Assembly (NCBI RefSeq): GCF_035594125.1
Contig: NC_087155.1
Span: 5,200,192 to 5,264,191, forward strand
Direction of reading: 5' to 3'
DNA from: Scylla paramamosain
Taxonomy: Eukaryota > Arthropoda > Malacostraca > Decapoda > Portunidae
DNA: 64,000 nt
Every line of letters begins with the position of its first letter. The first letter of the stretch is position 1. A program made the position numbers and the translations under genes. A model generated the notes under the pieces. It had not been told where the DNA came from, did not search any database, and worked only from the letters and a program-made list of their open reading frames with translations. Below are positions 21,438 to 36,600 of this stretch, one piece after another.

Positions 21438-22110
21438 ACATAAGAAGATAAGAAATAAAGGAAGCTGCAAGAAGCCAGCATACCTACACGTGGCAGTCTC
21501 TGTATGAAATATATATACTTATTTTTACCTTTTATCCCCAACCATAAATTTGTCTAATCTTCTCTTGAAACTCCCTAATGACTCAGCACTAATAACTTGA
21601 TTACTGAGTCCGTTCCATTCATCTACCACTCTGATGGAGAACCAATCCCTTCTTATCTCTTTTTAAACCTAAATTTTTCAAGCTTGAACTCGTTATTTCT
21701 TGTTCTATTCTGGTTACTGATCCAAAGAATTTTGCTCATGTCCTTGTTATTGTAACCCTTATACCACCTAAAGACTTCTATCAGTTCCCTTCTTAACCAA
21801 CGTCTCTCTAAAGAATGTATATTTAATAGCTTCAATCTCGCTTCGTAAGGAATACAATACTCCTCATCCCCTATATCCTTCTAGTCATTCTCCTTTGTAC
21901 TGATTCTAATAGACCTATGTGCTTCCTGTAATCAGAACTGCACAGCTTAGTCTAGATGAGGTCTGACCAGCGCCAAATATAACTTTAATATTACATAGGG
22001 ACTTCTACTTTTAGCACTCCTGAAAAATAATCCTAATACCCTATTTGCCCTGTTTCTGGCCTCTATGCATTGCTTTCTTAGACGGATTTAAGAGTTAACT
22101 ATAATTCTTA
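21438..22110 (-). mobile_element. CR1-like LINE 3' fragment
   Basis: The minus strand contains LNIHSLERRWLRRELIEVFRWYKGYNN, then NQNRTRNNEFKLEKFRFKK and VVDEWN-like wording. This is the conserved tail of a CR1-like ORF2, different from the main LINE family. The 3' end reads gcagcttcctttatttctta. Stops show decay. Related fragments lie at 29880-30000, 31175-31520 and 41985-42315. Confidence 0.75.
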
Positions 22111-22129
22111 AATCTTTTTCTTATCCTGA

Positions 22130-22303
22130 ACGTATTAACTTTGAGCAATTAATGCAACATCATTATCATATTTCTGACCATTTTGGAGATACTTCCAACA
22201 ATGCTGACCTTCTCCTAACCTCTAATATTTCTGCTTAAGCTGTCACTCTGTCTTCTCCGTTGGGCTCCTCTGATCACAATCTAATATCTGCATCTTAACC
22301 TAT
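22130..22303 (+). mobile_element. Old LINE endonuclease fragment, left half
   Basis: A plus-strand endonuclease end (FGDTSNNADLLLTSN, then [13 protein letters not shown]) of the main LINE family. It is interrupted at 22303 by the TIR element and resumes at 24951. Stops show that it is older than the copies around it. Confidence 0.75.
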
Positions 22304-24950
22304 GGGGAGTTTTCAGAACTAGTGGTTGTCACCAGGTGGCAGCACAGACACAAACTTCTCTCACATACAAGCAATATCAGATATACATACAGTGTTATTC
22401 TATTTACATGAAGATGCAATGGGCTTATATAATATATTTTCTATATAATCCTTATAAGTAATAACACAAGTAAAATCAAACTCTTTTCATGAACAAATGT
22501 ATATAAATTGATTTTCTAGTGAATCGGCATTTAGATTTAATTGGTCATCTTAAGATTTCCAAATTAATACACTCTTGATTGGAAACGTCTTAATCTAGAC
22601 GACAGTAAACATAAAGACATGTCTGTGACAGTCAAAAGTCCAAATTACATAGATCTCCTTAGTTTATGGAAACGCCAATTAAAAAAAAAATAATAATAAA
22701 AATTGGCAACTCGAGTGTCCTGGCGATAGTAATGGTGTATCTCTAACCAAAACAAACACCTGACTCGGCCGCGCTGGTTGAACTTAAGAAACACGTTGTT
22801 GGACAAGAAGTTGAATGTTGCTGCGGTGCCCATCTCCACTACGCCCTAAGCAATGGATTACGGTAGCTGGACACTACAGCAGCAGCAGGATCGCCTGAGA
22901 GATGTTTGTTTTGGTTCTCCATTACTTTGCTTTGTCGCTTGCTTCGTGAGAGGGATGCTAAAATCCCCACAAAAAAAAAAAAAAAAAAAAAACTGGAGCC
23001 ATATATCACGATGTTACTGAGTAGGTTGCGTCATACTATATAATACAGTATGATTTTCAATTTTTTTTCCTTGTCCAAATCAATAGTTTTTATACTTGTA
23101 ATATGCTTTATTTAAGATAATGCTTGCAGTTTACTCGATAATCACACAAATTTTTTTTTTTTTTTTTTTTATGTAGGAAGGGCATTGGCCAAGGGCAAGA
23201 AAAATCTAATAAAAAAAATGCCCACTGAGATGCCAGTCCCATAAAAAGGTCAAAGCAGTGGTCAAAAATTGATGAATAAGTGTCTTGAAACCTCCCTCTT
23301 GAAGGAATTCAAGTCATAGGAAAGTGGAAATACAGAAGCAGGCAGGGAGTTCCAGAGTTTACCAGAGAAAGGGATGAATGATTGAGAATACTGGTTAACT
23401 CTTGCGTTAGAGAGGTAGACAGAATAGGGGTGAGAGAAAGAAGAAAGTCTTGTGCAGCGAGGCCGCGGAAGGAGGGGAGGCATGCAATTAGCAAGATCAG
23501 AAGAGCAGTTAGCATGAAAATAGCGGTAGAAGACAGCTAGATATGCAACATTGCGGCGGTGAGAGAGAGGCTGAAGACAGTCAGTTAGAGGAGAGGAGTT
23601 GATGAGACGAAAACCTTTTGATTCCACCCTGTCTAGAAGAGCAGTATGAGTGGAACCCCCCCAGGCATGTGAAGCATACTCCATACATGAACGGATAAGG
23701 TCCTTGTACAGAGTTAGCAGCTGGGGGGGTGAGAAAAACTGGCGGAGACGTCTCAGAACACCTAATTTCATAGATGCTGTTTTAGCTAGAGATGAGATGT
23801 GAAGTTTCCAGTTCAGATTATAAGTAAAGGACAGACCGAGGATGTTCAGTGTAGAAGAAGGGGACAGTTGAGTGTCATTGAAGAAGAGGGGATAGTTGTC
23901 TGGAAGGTTGTGTCGAGTTGATAGATGGAGGAATTGAGTTTTTGAGGCATTGAACAACACCAAGTTTGCTCTGTCCCAATCAGAAATTTTAGAAAGATCA
24001 GAAGTCAGGTGTTCTGTGGCTTCCCTGCGTGATATGTTTACCTTCTGAAGGGTTGGACGTCTATGAAAAGACGTGGAAAAGTGCAGGGTGGTATCATCAG
24101 CGTAGGAGTGGATAGGACAAGAAGTTTGGTTTACTTTAGAAGATCATTAATGAATAATAAGAAGAGAGTGGGTGACAGGACAGAACCCTGAGGAACACCA
24201 TTGTTAATAGATTTAGGAGAAGAACAGTGACCGTCTACCAGAGCAGCAATAGAACGGTCAGAAAGGAAACTTGAGATGAAGTTACAGAGAGAAGGATAGA
24301 AACTGTAGGAGGGTAGTTTGGAAATCAAAGCTTTGTGCCAGACTCTATCAAAAGCTTTTGATATGTCCAAGGCAACAGCAAAAGTTTCACCAAAATCTCT
24401 AAAAGAGGATGACCAAGACTCAGTAAGGAAAGCCAGAAGATCACCAGTAGAGCGGCCTTGACGGAACCCATACTGGCGATCAGATAGAAGGTTGTTAAGT
24501 GATAGATGTTTAAGAATCTTCCTGTTGAGGATAGATTCAAAAACCTTAGATAGGCAGGAAATTAAAGCAATAGGACGGTAGTTTGAGGGATTAGAACGGT
24601 CACCATTTTTAGGAACAGGTTGAATGTAGGCAAACTTCCAGCAAGAAGGAAAGGTAGATGTTGACAGACAGAGCTGAAAGAGTTTGACTAGGCAAGGTGC
24701 AAGCACGGAGGCACAGTTTCGGAGAACAATAGGAGGGACCCCATCAGGTCCATAAGCCTTGACCACATTCTCTCAATATTATTCATACCGGATATTGAAG
24801 AGTCGATACATCATTTCAGTAGTATCATGATGATCAATGTTCATATGCATCTTTACGCACCTGGGATTTGCTACAACAATATTTTAGCTCTCTTTCCTAC
24901 AGTTACATGAGCAGCAACGACATCTAGCAGTTTAGTTCCGAAAACTCCCC
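22304..24950. mobile_element. Non-autonomous TIR element carrying a LINE
   Basis: The 18-bp terminal repeat ggggagttttcagaacta (22304-22321) returns as a reverse complement at 24933-24950 with one mismatch. The dinucleotide AT flanks both ends (22302-22303 and 24951-24952) as a duplication of the interrupted LINE sequence. Without LINE copy C inside it, the element is about 1.0 kb and has no transposase frame. An AT duplication with GGG-type ends is reported for ISL2EU-like elements, but I cannot assign a superfamily from this sequence alone. Confidence 0.7.
23148..24763 (-). mobile_element. Main LINE family, copy C
   Basis: Poly(T) and the family 3' end lie at 23148-23190. The minus strand then reads back through a long C-terminal frame (23262-23963) and an RT frame (24131-24766) with PSNYRPIALISCLSKVFES, ALDISKAFDRVWHK and GVPQGSVLSPT. 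The catalytic SYADD box is intact near 24100. The copy is 5'-truncated at the start of the RT and broken in the middle by a frame change. It sits inside the TIR element. Confidence 0.9.
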
Positions 24951-25062
24951 ATTGTTCTAATTCCTCCTCAGGATCGCCCAAAGCGGAGGTGCCTTTGGCG
25001 TTTTGCCTCTGATAATTAGAGGTGACCTGAGGAGGTATTATCCTAGGCTCCTATCCTACAAA
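24951..25062 (+). mobile_element. Old LINE fragment, right half
   Basis: It continues the fragment from 22303 with the linker that follows the endonuclease (IPPQDRPKRRCLWRFAS, compare 34665-34720). Joining 22303 to 24953 gives uninterrupted LINE sequence. Confidence 0.75.
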
Positions 25063-25559
25063 TCGTCATAGACAAGTCCGTCAGTCATAGCGAAACAAAA
25101 TGACATATTTCAGACATAACTCTTTAATAAATTAATATCGTCGTCCATAAATTCGTATTATCAGTCATGAAATGCTATGACAGGATTCACTATGTCTTAC
25201 CGCTGCTTATGATCGTCAGAAGTCTGTCAATATCATGACAACATGGCCTTAGGTACCATAGCACAATCACCAGCTGTTTTCTTTTATAAATATAACAATG
25301 AACATTAGTAACGATGAGTAAATAATGTCCTTCTTTGAGGCAGTAAAGTATTATTATAAATATTTGCTGGGAGCAGTATGATCAGTTTTCCTAAATCTTG
25401 CCTTGAGCAGAATGTGTGTGTGGGCTGTTGGCAGTAATCTTCTCCTATATATCATATTTCTTTTGATTAGATACACAATCTAACTTCCCCGAAAATTGTA
25501 ATATGAAGTCAAAACAATTTAAATCCAAGGAAATTATGTCAAGAACGTATTTCATTCCA
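25063..25559. other. Unassigned stretch
   Basis: AT-rich sequence with no long frame, family motif or tandem repeat that I can support. Confidence 0.5.
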
Positions 25560-26490
25560 TAAACTGGAGACGACCTTCCCGGTGGAGTCCGCCCAGGCAG
25601 TGCCCAGGAAGCGCCTGACGATGCCACCATCCAGGATGGCAGGCCTCGTCGTCCATGTGATGGCGTGGTACTCTGCTGTGAAAGGCTCCTTCGCCGACGC
25701 AGAGGCACTGTACAACGGACTGCTACACACCATCGAGGGATTCATCGCGACTCCAAGGGGTCTGGCAAGGACCCACATTCCACGCCGCTGGACTTAAGCT
25801 ACCGACCCTGTGATCCTGAACTGCCAACAGACGCTCGCTGCCTACCAGAGACGTTGGCAGCTCAACTTAGCAGACACAGAGTCACGGGATGCTATGGTTA
25901 CTGTGGCTCATACCTCACGGATCTGAGGCAGCAGGAGAGAAAGAAGTACTGGGTCTCCTTCCTGGACCGGGTGCGCAGGACCCGATCCCTCCGGGAGGTG
26001 TGGCACCATGTTAACTGTCCGGGGCAAGCCCAGGTGGCAGGTGTGTGACCCTGATCCTGCTGGCAGGGCATGAGAGCTCGTCCTACAGTGGAAGGAAGCC
26101 TCATCCTTCTCTGGCCTTCCTGTGGAACACCAGGAGGCGCTCGACCGGCAAAAACCACAAAGGATGGAGTTGATTCGCCACAGTGTTTCTCTGCCAGATG
26201 ACACCTGTGTGTCTATTACACATGATGAACTTCTCTCAGCAGTTAAATTGGGCAAGTCAGCAGCCCCTGGCAAGGATGGCGTCACCTACGACATCTTCAG
26301 TGCCCTCCTGGAGGTAAAGGTAGACAACCCTGTCTTAGACCTATTTAACATGTCTCTCACTGCAGGAAAGCTTCCCCACTCCTGGAAAACAGCCATTATC
26401 ATCCCAATCCCCAAAGGTGATGGCACCTTTCGCCCCATTTCTCTCACCAGCTGTCTGTGTAAGATGATGGAACGGGTAACGGAACATGGA
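25560..26490 (+). mobile_element. Third LINE family, endonuclease-RT linker and RT start
   Basis: Frames on the plus strand read GLLHTIEGFIATPRGLARTH, then RRTRSLREVWHHVN, then ITHDELLSAVKLGKSAAPGKDGVTYDI and HSWKTAIIIPIPKGDGTFRPISLTSCLCKMMERV. The last piece is RT motif 1-2 of a jockey/I-type LINE and is distinct from the main family. Several frame changes are needed. It ends abruptly at about 26490, where it is joined to a different LINE. Confidence 0.75.
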
Positions 26491-26492
26491 AT

Positions 26493-26635
26493 CAAAAGAA
26501 CTTTATCTCATTCATCAATTCGTTGTCTTCTGCTTACTCTCTCTTCGCCACTAACTGCTCTTGTGATCTTACTAACTGCAAGCCTCCCCTCTCCTGCCGC
26601 ATTGTTGAACAAGACTTTCTGTTTTCTTTCACTAC
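26493..26635 (+). mobile_element. Main LINE fragment, left half
   Basis: A degenerate version of the C-terminal region (compare 36450-36650). It ends at the ACTAC target duplication of the LTR retrotransposon and continues at 28161. Confidence 0.75.
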
Positions 26636-26817
26636 TGTTGGAGATGTAATACGTAAGATACTTTTTCCCAAGAATGGAGTGTCGCCCGAGGCGAGACGCT
26701 GTTCAGTTGCTGTGTTATCAAATAACAAAAGATACGTGTGCTGCCGTGCCTCCTTAACCTACCAGCCAAGCATCCTATATGGCACAGTGACTCGCGGACC
26801 TGCTGCAGCATCTCATC

Positions 26818-27489
26818 ATGCCACTACCTCGCCGGTCCCCACGCTCGACACCAAGGGCATCAGCGTCAACGGTGCCCCGCAGCCTCATGCTGCTGCTCCA
26901 GCAGGCGAAGAAAATTATCACAGACCAACATCAGGCCATCACCACACTCCAAGGGAACATAGCTGCCCTCACCGCCCGTGGCGCCTCGGTACACACCCCG
27001 CGGGTGCCTTCCTCAGCCACCCCCGGAAAGTGCGACCTAGAAATGGCGCCAGCGGTCTTCAGGTCGTGGAGACGGTCCATGGAATGCTGGCTCCTTCTCT
27101 GCAGATGGTCACAACGGGAGGCAGTCCACCACGTACGACTCCACTGCACACCGGCATTACAGCGCGCCATCGACGCAAATTTCACCCTCGGTGAGTGGGG
27201 TGCCCTGACACAAGACGCGGCGTTAGACGCCATAGGTAAGCTAGTGCTTCCCTCCTCGAATAAAGCAGTGCAGTGGGCAGAGTTCTTTGGTTATAGCCAG
27301 GGGCAGGACGAGAGTGTGGGGGATTTTTTCGTTCAGTGCGCACAGAAAAGCAGTGACTGCGCGTTTCAGTGTCCCCAGTGCAACCATAACCTCTCTGAGT
27401 ACCTGCTCCTAAGGAAGTTGATAACAGGCACTGGGGTAAAACGCTGCGTGAAAGAGAAGTACGGATGGGAGAGGAAGGCAACACGCTGA
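26818..27489 (+). pseudogene. Gag-like frame of the small LTR element
   Basis: 223 codons with a Pro/Arg/Ser-rich start, a helical segment (LMLLLQQAKKIITDQHQAITTLQ) and a capsid-like region (FRSWRRSMECWLLLCRW...LQRAIDANFTLGEW...AVQWAEFFGYSQGQDESVGDFFVQ). A CPQCNHNLSEYLLL segment near the end is seen in related crustacean gag frames. It would form the particle that packages element RNA. It ends before any protease, so it may be complete as a stand-alone gag or truncated by the deletion. The family assignment rests on context (LTR, PBS, PPT) more than on a motif. Confidence 0.6.
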
Positions 27490-27499
27490 TGGTCAACAG

Positions 27500-27720
27500 T
27501 AACAACAACAGTCAACAGCCTCTCGCCTCTCCTCCCTGGCACTCGTGTGCGGGTGCAAAACCAAATTTCGAAGGCGTGGGATCGGACCGGCCTGGTGGTG
27601 GAGGGGCTAGCGCACAGGCAATACACCGTCAGGCTCGATGGTAGTGGCCGTATCAGTCTCAGGAACCGGAAGCACCTGAGGCCCACCCTCGCCCCCACGC
27701 CACCAGTGGCAACGTGCGGA
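27500..27720 (+). pseudogene. Pol C-terminal tail (integrase end)
   Basis: A plus-strand stretch reads LPGTRVRVQNQISKAWDRTG, then VVEGLAHRQYTVRLDGSGR and LRNRKHLRP. This is the DNA-binding tail typical of Ty3/gypsy integrases (G..V...N....W...G.V.......Y.V.....R...RNR..LR). It follows the gag stop after only a few bases, which marks a large internal deletion. Confidence 0.65.
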
Positions 27721-28160
27721 GGCGCGGGCCAGGACGCAAGTCCTCCTCACCCCAAGTCCTCACCCTCGCCAAAACCTGCAACCCCACAGCTACCACACCC
27801 CAGGAGACAAGCTAAGCCCCCGAGGTGGCTGGCCGACTTTAAACACACACACACACACATTCAGTGATCACACGTCTCCAGTTTCGTGTTTTATTTCTCA
27901 GTTTTTGTTTGTCCTTGAGCAGCTGCCTTTAGTTCCTTTGATATATGTCCATCACCCATTTCACATATCAGGTCAATGTGTTAGTAGGTACACATTCATC
28001 TTAGGGAGGGGGGGAGATGTTGGAGATGTAATACGTACGATACTTCTCCCAAGTGTGGAGCGTTGCCTGAGGCGGGATGCTGCTCAACTGCTGTGTTATC
28101 AAATATAGGAAGAGACGTGTGCTGCCGTGCCTCCTTAACCTACCAGTCAAGCATCCTATA

Positions 28161-28410
28161 ACTACTATTATGTCCACCTTCCTAATGCAAAAGTTAACCA
28201 GTATTCTCAGCCGTTCATTCCTTTAACTAGTAAACTCTGGAATATCCTGCCTGCTTCTGTATTTCCTTCTGCCTATGACTTTAACTCTTTCAAGGGGGAG
28301 GTTTCAAGACACTTCTCATAGTAATTTTTGATAATGTTCTGTTCCCTAGTAACTGGCACTTTCAAAGGACTTTTCTCCCATTTTTCTTGTTAGAGGCAAC
28401 AGCCCCTCTT
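28161..28410 (+). mobile_element. Main LINE fragment, right half with 3' end
   Basis: It continues with gtccaccttcctaatgcaa and the DFNSFKGEVSRH region and runs to the 3' UTR. It is collinear with the left half once the LTR element and one ACTAC are removed. Confidence 0.75.
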
Positions 28411-29469
<1,059 letters not shown>

Positions 29470-29810
29470 CTGATAATATATTTCAGCATCTGACTAACTT
29501 TCCTCAGTCTCTTTCATCGCCGCAGTATTGCAGCTCTTGTTATCTTCTACCACTATTTTCACGCAAATTGCTCTTCTGATTTTGCTAACTGCATGCATCA
29601 CTTCCTCCCGCGGCCTCGCTGCACAAAACTTCCTACTTTCTCCCGCCTATTTTCTTTCCATTTCTCTAATGTATGAGTTAAGCAGTATTCTCATTCATCC
29701 CTTTTTATGGTAAACTTTTGTATTTCTCTTTTCCTGTGACTTGAACTCTTTCAAGAAGGAAGTTTCAAGACACTTATCCACTAATTTTGAATTATCCTTT
29801 TTGACCAGGT
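29470..29810 (+). mobile_element. Main LINE C-terminal fragment
   Basis: It matches the C-terminal region and 3' end of the main family (ctaactgcatgcatcacttcc, then cttgaactctttcaagaagg) with many changes. It is an old fragment. Confidence 0.7.
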
Positions 29811-29879
29811 GGGGTGGGTGGATGGGGGAAGGGAAATGCCCAAAAATCATCGTCTTAGAATGTACGTATATCATTAAAT

Positions 29880-30000
29880 AACTCCAAGAATAATAGATGG
29901 GATGGATGATAGGTGGAAATAGGAAGACATGTTTTGTACATAGGCTGCCACAGGTAGGCATGATGGTTTCTAGCAGCTTACCTTTTGTTCTTATACAACA
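29880..30000 (+). mobile_element. CR1-like LINE 3' tip
   Basis: It ends in ctgccacaggtaggcatgatgg...cagcttacc...gttcttata, the same terminus as at 42265-42320 and the complement of 21440-21480. Confidence 0.6.
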
Positions 30001-30244
30001 AATATCTGTCCTTACACACGTGCAAAGTATAATCCTATGTCACCCCAATCCGTTTTCTTTTAATTCAGCTCTCCTTACATGTTTTGCACCCGTCACCGAT
30101 ACCAACCACACTGACGCTTCTGAGTGATTTGTCACAACACTCCAATCCGCTGACACACTAAAAATGCGGGGGAGGGAGGGGGATGCAGTCTGTTAGAAGC
30201 AAAAAGAGGGCGTCATGTAAGATAGTTCGGGAACCACTGTTCTA

Positions 30245-30700
30245 AACGGAGGCCTTTATCCGTTCATATATGGAGGTCTGCAAAAAAAAAAAAAAAATCT
30301 CATCAATTCTCTCATTCACTTCCGCAATATTGCACTTGGTACTATCTTCTACTGTTATATCCATCATTGCTGCACTTCTGGATCTGCTAACTTCATATCT
30401 TTGCCCACTTATGCGGCCTCCTGCACATGACATTTAGCCTACTCTCAACATTATTTTGTTCACCTAACCAATTTAAGAGTTAATCAGTATGTTTGCTCTT
30501 CCATCTCTTTTGTTAATATAGTTTGAAACTCTTTTCTTGTTTTTGTATTTCCTCCTGCCTAGAACTTAAACTTTTTTCAGGAGAGGAGTATCAAGACACC
30601 TCAAAAACTAGATTGTTCACCTCTTGCTCTTCTGCTCGTGCCTTTATTAAGCGAAGTGCAAGGTGTGCTGGAATTTTTTTTTTCTTTACCTATTTTTCTT
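30245..30700 (+). mobile_element. Old main LINE fragment
   Basis: It begins ggcctttatccgttcatatatggag and contains diverged C-terminal sequence (ctcctgcctagaacttaaac near 30550). An A-run at 30283-30297 interrupts it. Confidence 0.6.
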
Positions 30701-30990
30701 GAGAAGCGACTGACCTGGTTTTATAGTGCGAACCACCTAAGCGCCCGTGACACCAACATAAGAACACGCAGCATATCTTGCCATGGAGGGCTCCTATTGG
30801 TGGATCGAAACCAAAACTCATCAAAATCCCTCCACCAATAACAGAGAGAGAGAAAGAGAGTTGTAACTGAAAGAGGGTGAGGAACTGTAAGTGGTCATTA
30901 GCAAAAAGTGGCGAAATCAGATACAATTAATCTAACAGATCTGCACGCTCCCCGCTCCCTCTCCCCCAAGAAAAGAAAAGAAAAAAAAAA

Positions 30991-31021
<31 letters not shown>

Positions 31022-31174
31022 AAATACTACTACTACTACTACTACTATTACTATTACTACACCTACTACTACTACTACTACTACTACTAATAATAATAAT
31101 AATAATTTAAAAGAATAACTGAGTCGGTGCGTCGGAGTATTGTCAGTGTGGTTGGTATCGGTAACGAGATCAGA
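30701..31174. other. Unassigned stretch with (TAA/TAC)n repeats
   Basis: Trinucleotide repeats of ATT, ACT and AAT types occupy 30990-31106. The rest is not recognised. Confidence 0.6.
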
Positions 31175-31520
31175 ACAAGTAAGAATAAGAACATAAGAAA
31201 TATGTGTTAGTGCATGAAGCCATCAGGCTTACATTTGGCAGTCCCACCTATTATTCTCATCATTAATTTATCTTTTCTTCTTTTAAACCTCCCTAGTGAC
31301 TCAGCACTAACAACCTGATTACTGAGTCTATTCCATTTATTTACCACTCTTTTTTTAGGACCATTTCCTTCCTATCTCTTTATTTTATTCTATTTTATTT
31401 ATTTATTTATTTATTTATTTATTTCCTTTTTCAAGCTTCAACCCATTAGTTCTTGTTCTATCCTGATTACTGATCCTGAGAATTTTGCTTACGTTACGTT
31501 TGAGAGGTGCCTCTCAAACG
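31175..31520 (-). mobile_element. CR1-like LINE 3' fragment
   Basis: A second copy of the sequence at 21438-21720 (gtgactcagcactaa, then ctgattactgagtctattcc), with a TTTA-rich insertion near 31380-31420. Confidence 0.7.
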
Positions 31521-33622
<2,102 letters not shown>

Positions 33623-36600
33623 TCAGGAGGCAGTAGACACCTGCCGAAACGATAATTACTCCCAGTGAGGTCTAAAGCACTGTTCAGGGGGTGCTGTGAA
33701 CTTATCATTAAACCCAGCTGTGACCTCACTGAACGTTTCCCTTTGTGTCTCACAACACAAGGGGGCAGTCACAGCCTGCCCTCTAAAGACAGCTCTTCCT
33801 CCACACAAAACTACAAGCACCTAATAACACACACACCCTTCACTCAAAAATTTTTAAATCATCATGGCGACTCCTACACCAGCCTCGGAATCCCCATCTG
33901 GGGAGGAGACCATAAATGTCCCCAGGTCGGACTGCCTTTCTGTCGACGACCCTAAGTGTCTTGACACCCCCCTCAACTTTTTCTTCATTAACTTCTGCAA
34001 CATTCGCGGTCTAAGATCTAATTTTCAATCTGAAGAACACCACCTCTCCTCTTCTAAACCTTATCTTCTTTTCCTCAGTGAAACTCAGGTGTCTGAGGCA
34101 ACTGACAGCAGCCCCTTTTCTGTTCCCTCCTACTTTCTCTATCCTAATTTTCGATCCAAAGCTGGATGCTGCGTTTATGTGCGCAATGACTGAACCTGCT
34201 CTCGTGCCCACGCTCTTGAATCTTCCGAATTTTCCACCATCTGGCTACGACTACAGAGTCACTCTGATACTAAATTTATCTGTGCTGTATACCTCTCTCC
34301 TAACTCCTCTGATTATAAGAAATTCTTTGACTACTTAACTTCCAAAGTGGAGCACATTCTGACCCTCTTCCCTTTTGCAGAAATCTCCATTCTTGGAGAC
34401 TTCAATGTTCACCACCAGCTTTGGCTTTCCTCTCCCTTCACTGACCATCCTGGTGAACTAGCCTACAACTTTGCTATCCTCCATGACCTAGAGCAATTGG
34501 TGTAACACCCTACTCGTATTCCTGACCGTCTTGGAGATACGCCCAACATTCTTGACCTTTTCCTGACCTCTAATCCTTCTGCTTATGCTGTCACCCTTTC
34601 TTCTCCGTTGGGCTCCTCCGATCACAATCTCATATCTTTATCTTGTCCTATCGCTCCAATCCCTCCTTAGGATCCCCCTAAGTTAAGGTGCCTCTGGCGT
34701 TTTGCCTCTGCTAGTTGGGGGGACCTAAGGAGGTATTTTGCTGATTTTCCTTGGAATGACTACTGCTTCCGTGTCAGAGACCTGTCTTTGTGTGCTGAGC
34801 GCATAACAGAGGTGATAGTGTCTGGCATGGAGGCGTACATTTCTCACTCTTTTTCTCGTCCTAAACCTTCTAAACCTTGGTTTAACACAGCTTGTTCTCG
34901 TGCTATACATGATAGAGAGGTGGCCCACAAAAGGTACTTAAGCCTTCCATCACCAGAATCTCATGCACTTTATATTTCTGCCCGGAACCATGCCAAGTCT
35001 GTTCTCCAACTAGCCAAAAACTCCTTCATTAACAGAAAATATCAAAACCTTTCAAGATCTAACTCCCCTCGTGATTTCTGGCAACTAGCCAAAAATATCT
35101 CCAATAACTTTGCTTCTTCTTCTTTCCCTCCTCTATTTCAACCAGATGGCACCACTGCTATCACATCTATTTCTAAAGCTGAACTTTTCGCTCAGACCTT
35201 TGCTAAAAACTCTACTTTGGACGATTCTGGGATTGTTCCTCCCTCTCCTCCACCCTCTGACTACTTCATGCCACGTATTAAAATTCTTCGCAATGATGTT
35301 TTCCATGCCCTCGCTGGCCTAAACCCTCGGAAGGCTTATGGACCTGCTGGGGTCCATCCTATTGTTCTCCGAAACTGTGCCTCCCTGCTTGCACCTTGCC
35401 TAGTCAAACTCTTTCAGCTCTGTCTGTCAACATCTACCTTTCCTTCTTGCTGGAAGCTTGCCTACATTCAACCTGTTCCTAAAAAGGGTGACCGTTCTAA
35501 TTCCTCAAACTACCGTCCTATTGCTTTAATTTCCTGCCTATCTAAAGTTTTTGAATCTATCCTCAACAGGAAGATTCTTAAACATCTATCACTTCACAAC
35601 CTTCTATCTGATCGCCAGTATGGGTTCCGTCAAGGCCGCTCTACTAGTGATCTTCTGGCTTTCCTTACTGAGTCTTGGTCATCCTCTTTTAGAGATTTTG
35701 GTGAAACTTTTGCTGTTGCCTTGGACATATCAAAAGCTTTTGATAGAGTCTGGCACAAAGCTTTGATTTCCGAACTACCCTCCTACGGTTTCTATCCTTC
35801 TCTCTGTAACTTCATCTCAAGTTTCCTTTCTGACCGTTCTATTGCTGCTGTGGTAGACGGTCACTGTTCTTCTCCTAAATCTATTAAAAGTGGTTCTGTC
35901 CTGTCCCCCACTCTCTTCTTATTATTCATCAATGATCTTCTAAACCAAACTTCTTGTCCTATCCACTCCCACGCTGATGATACCACCCTGCACTTTTTCA
36001 CGTCTTTTCATAGACGTCCAACCCTTCAGGAGGTAAACATGTCAAGCAGGGAAGCCACAGAACGCTTGACTTCTGATCTTTCTAAAATTTCTGAGTGGGG
36101 CAGAGCAAACTTAGTATTGTTCAATGGCTCAAAAACTCAATTCCTCCATCTATCAACTCGACACAACCTTCCAGACAACTATCCCCTCTTCTTCAATGAC
36201 ACTCAACTGTCCCCCTCTTCTACACTGAACATCCTCGGTCTGTCCTTTACTTATAATCTGAATTGGAAACTTCACATCTCATCTCTAGCTAAAACAGCTT
36301 CTATGAAGTTAGGTGTTCTGAGACGTCTCCGCCAGTTTTTCTCACCCCCCTAGCTGCTAACTCTGTACAAGGGCCTTATCCATCCATGTATGGAGTATGC
36401 TTTACATGTTCGGGGGATGTTCCACTCATACTGCTCTTCTAGACAGGGTGGAATCAAAAGGTTTTCGTCTCATCAACTCCTCTCCTCTAACTGACTGTCT
36501 TCAGCCTATCTCTCACCGCCGCACTGTTGCATATCTAGCTGTCTTCTACCGATATTTTCATGCTAACTGCTCTTCTGATCTTGCTAACTGCATGCCTCCT

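Larger units (their letters stand above)
26636..28160 (+). mobile_element. Small Ty3/gypsy-like LTR retrotransposon
   Basis: LTRs of 144 bp (26636-26779) and 143 bp (28018-28160) are about 89 percent alike. Directly after the 5' LTR is a PBS-like tggcacagtgactcgcgg, and directly before the 3' LTR is the polypurine tract agggagggggggaga. ACTAC flanks both ends (26631-26635 and 28161-28165). The interior has a gag-like frame and then only the C-terminal tail of pol, so protease, RT, RNase H and the integrase core are missing. It is a non-autonomous deletion derivative. Confidence 0.85.
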
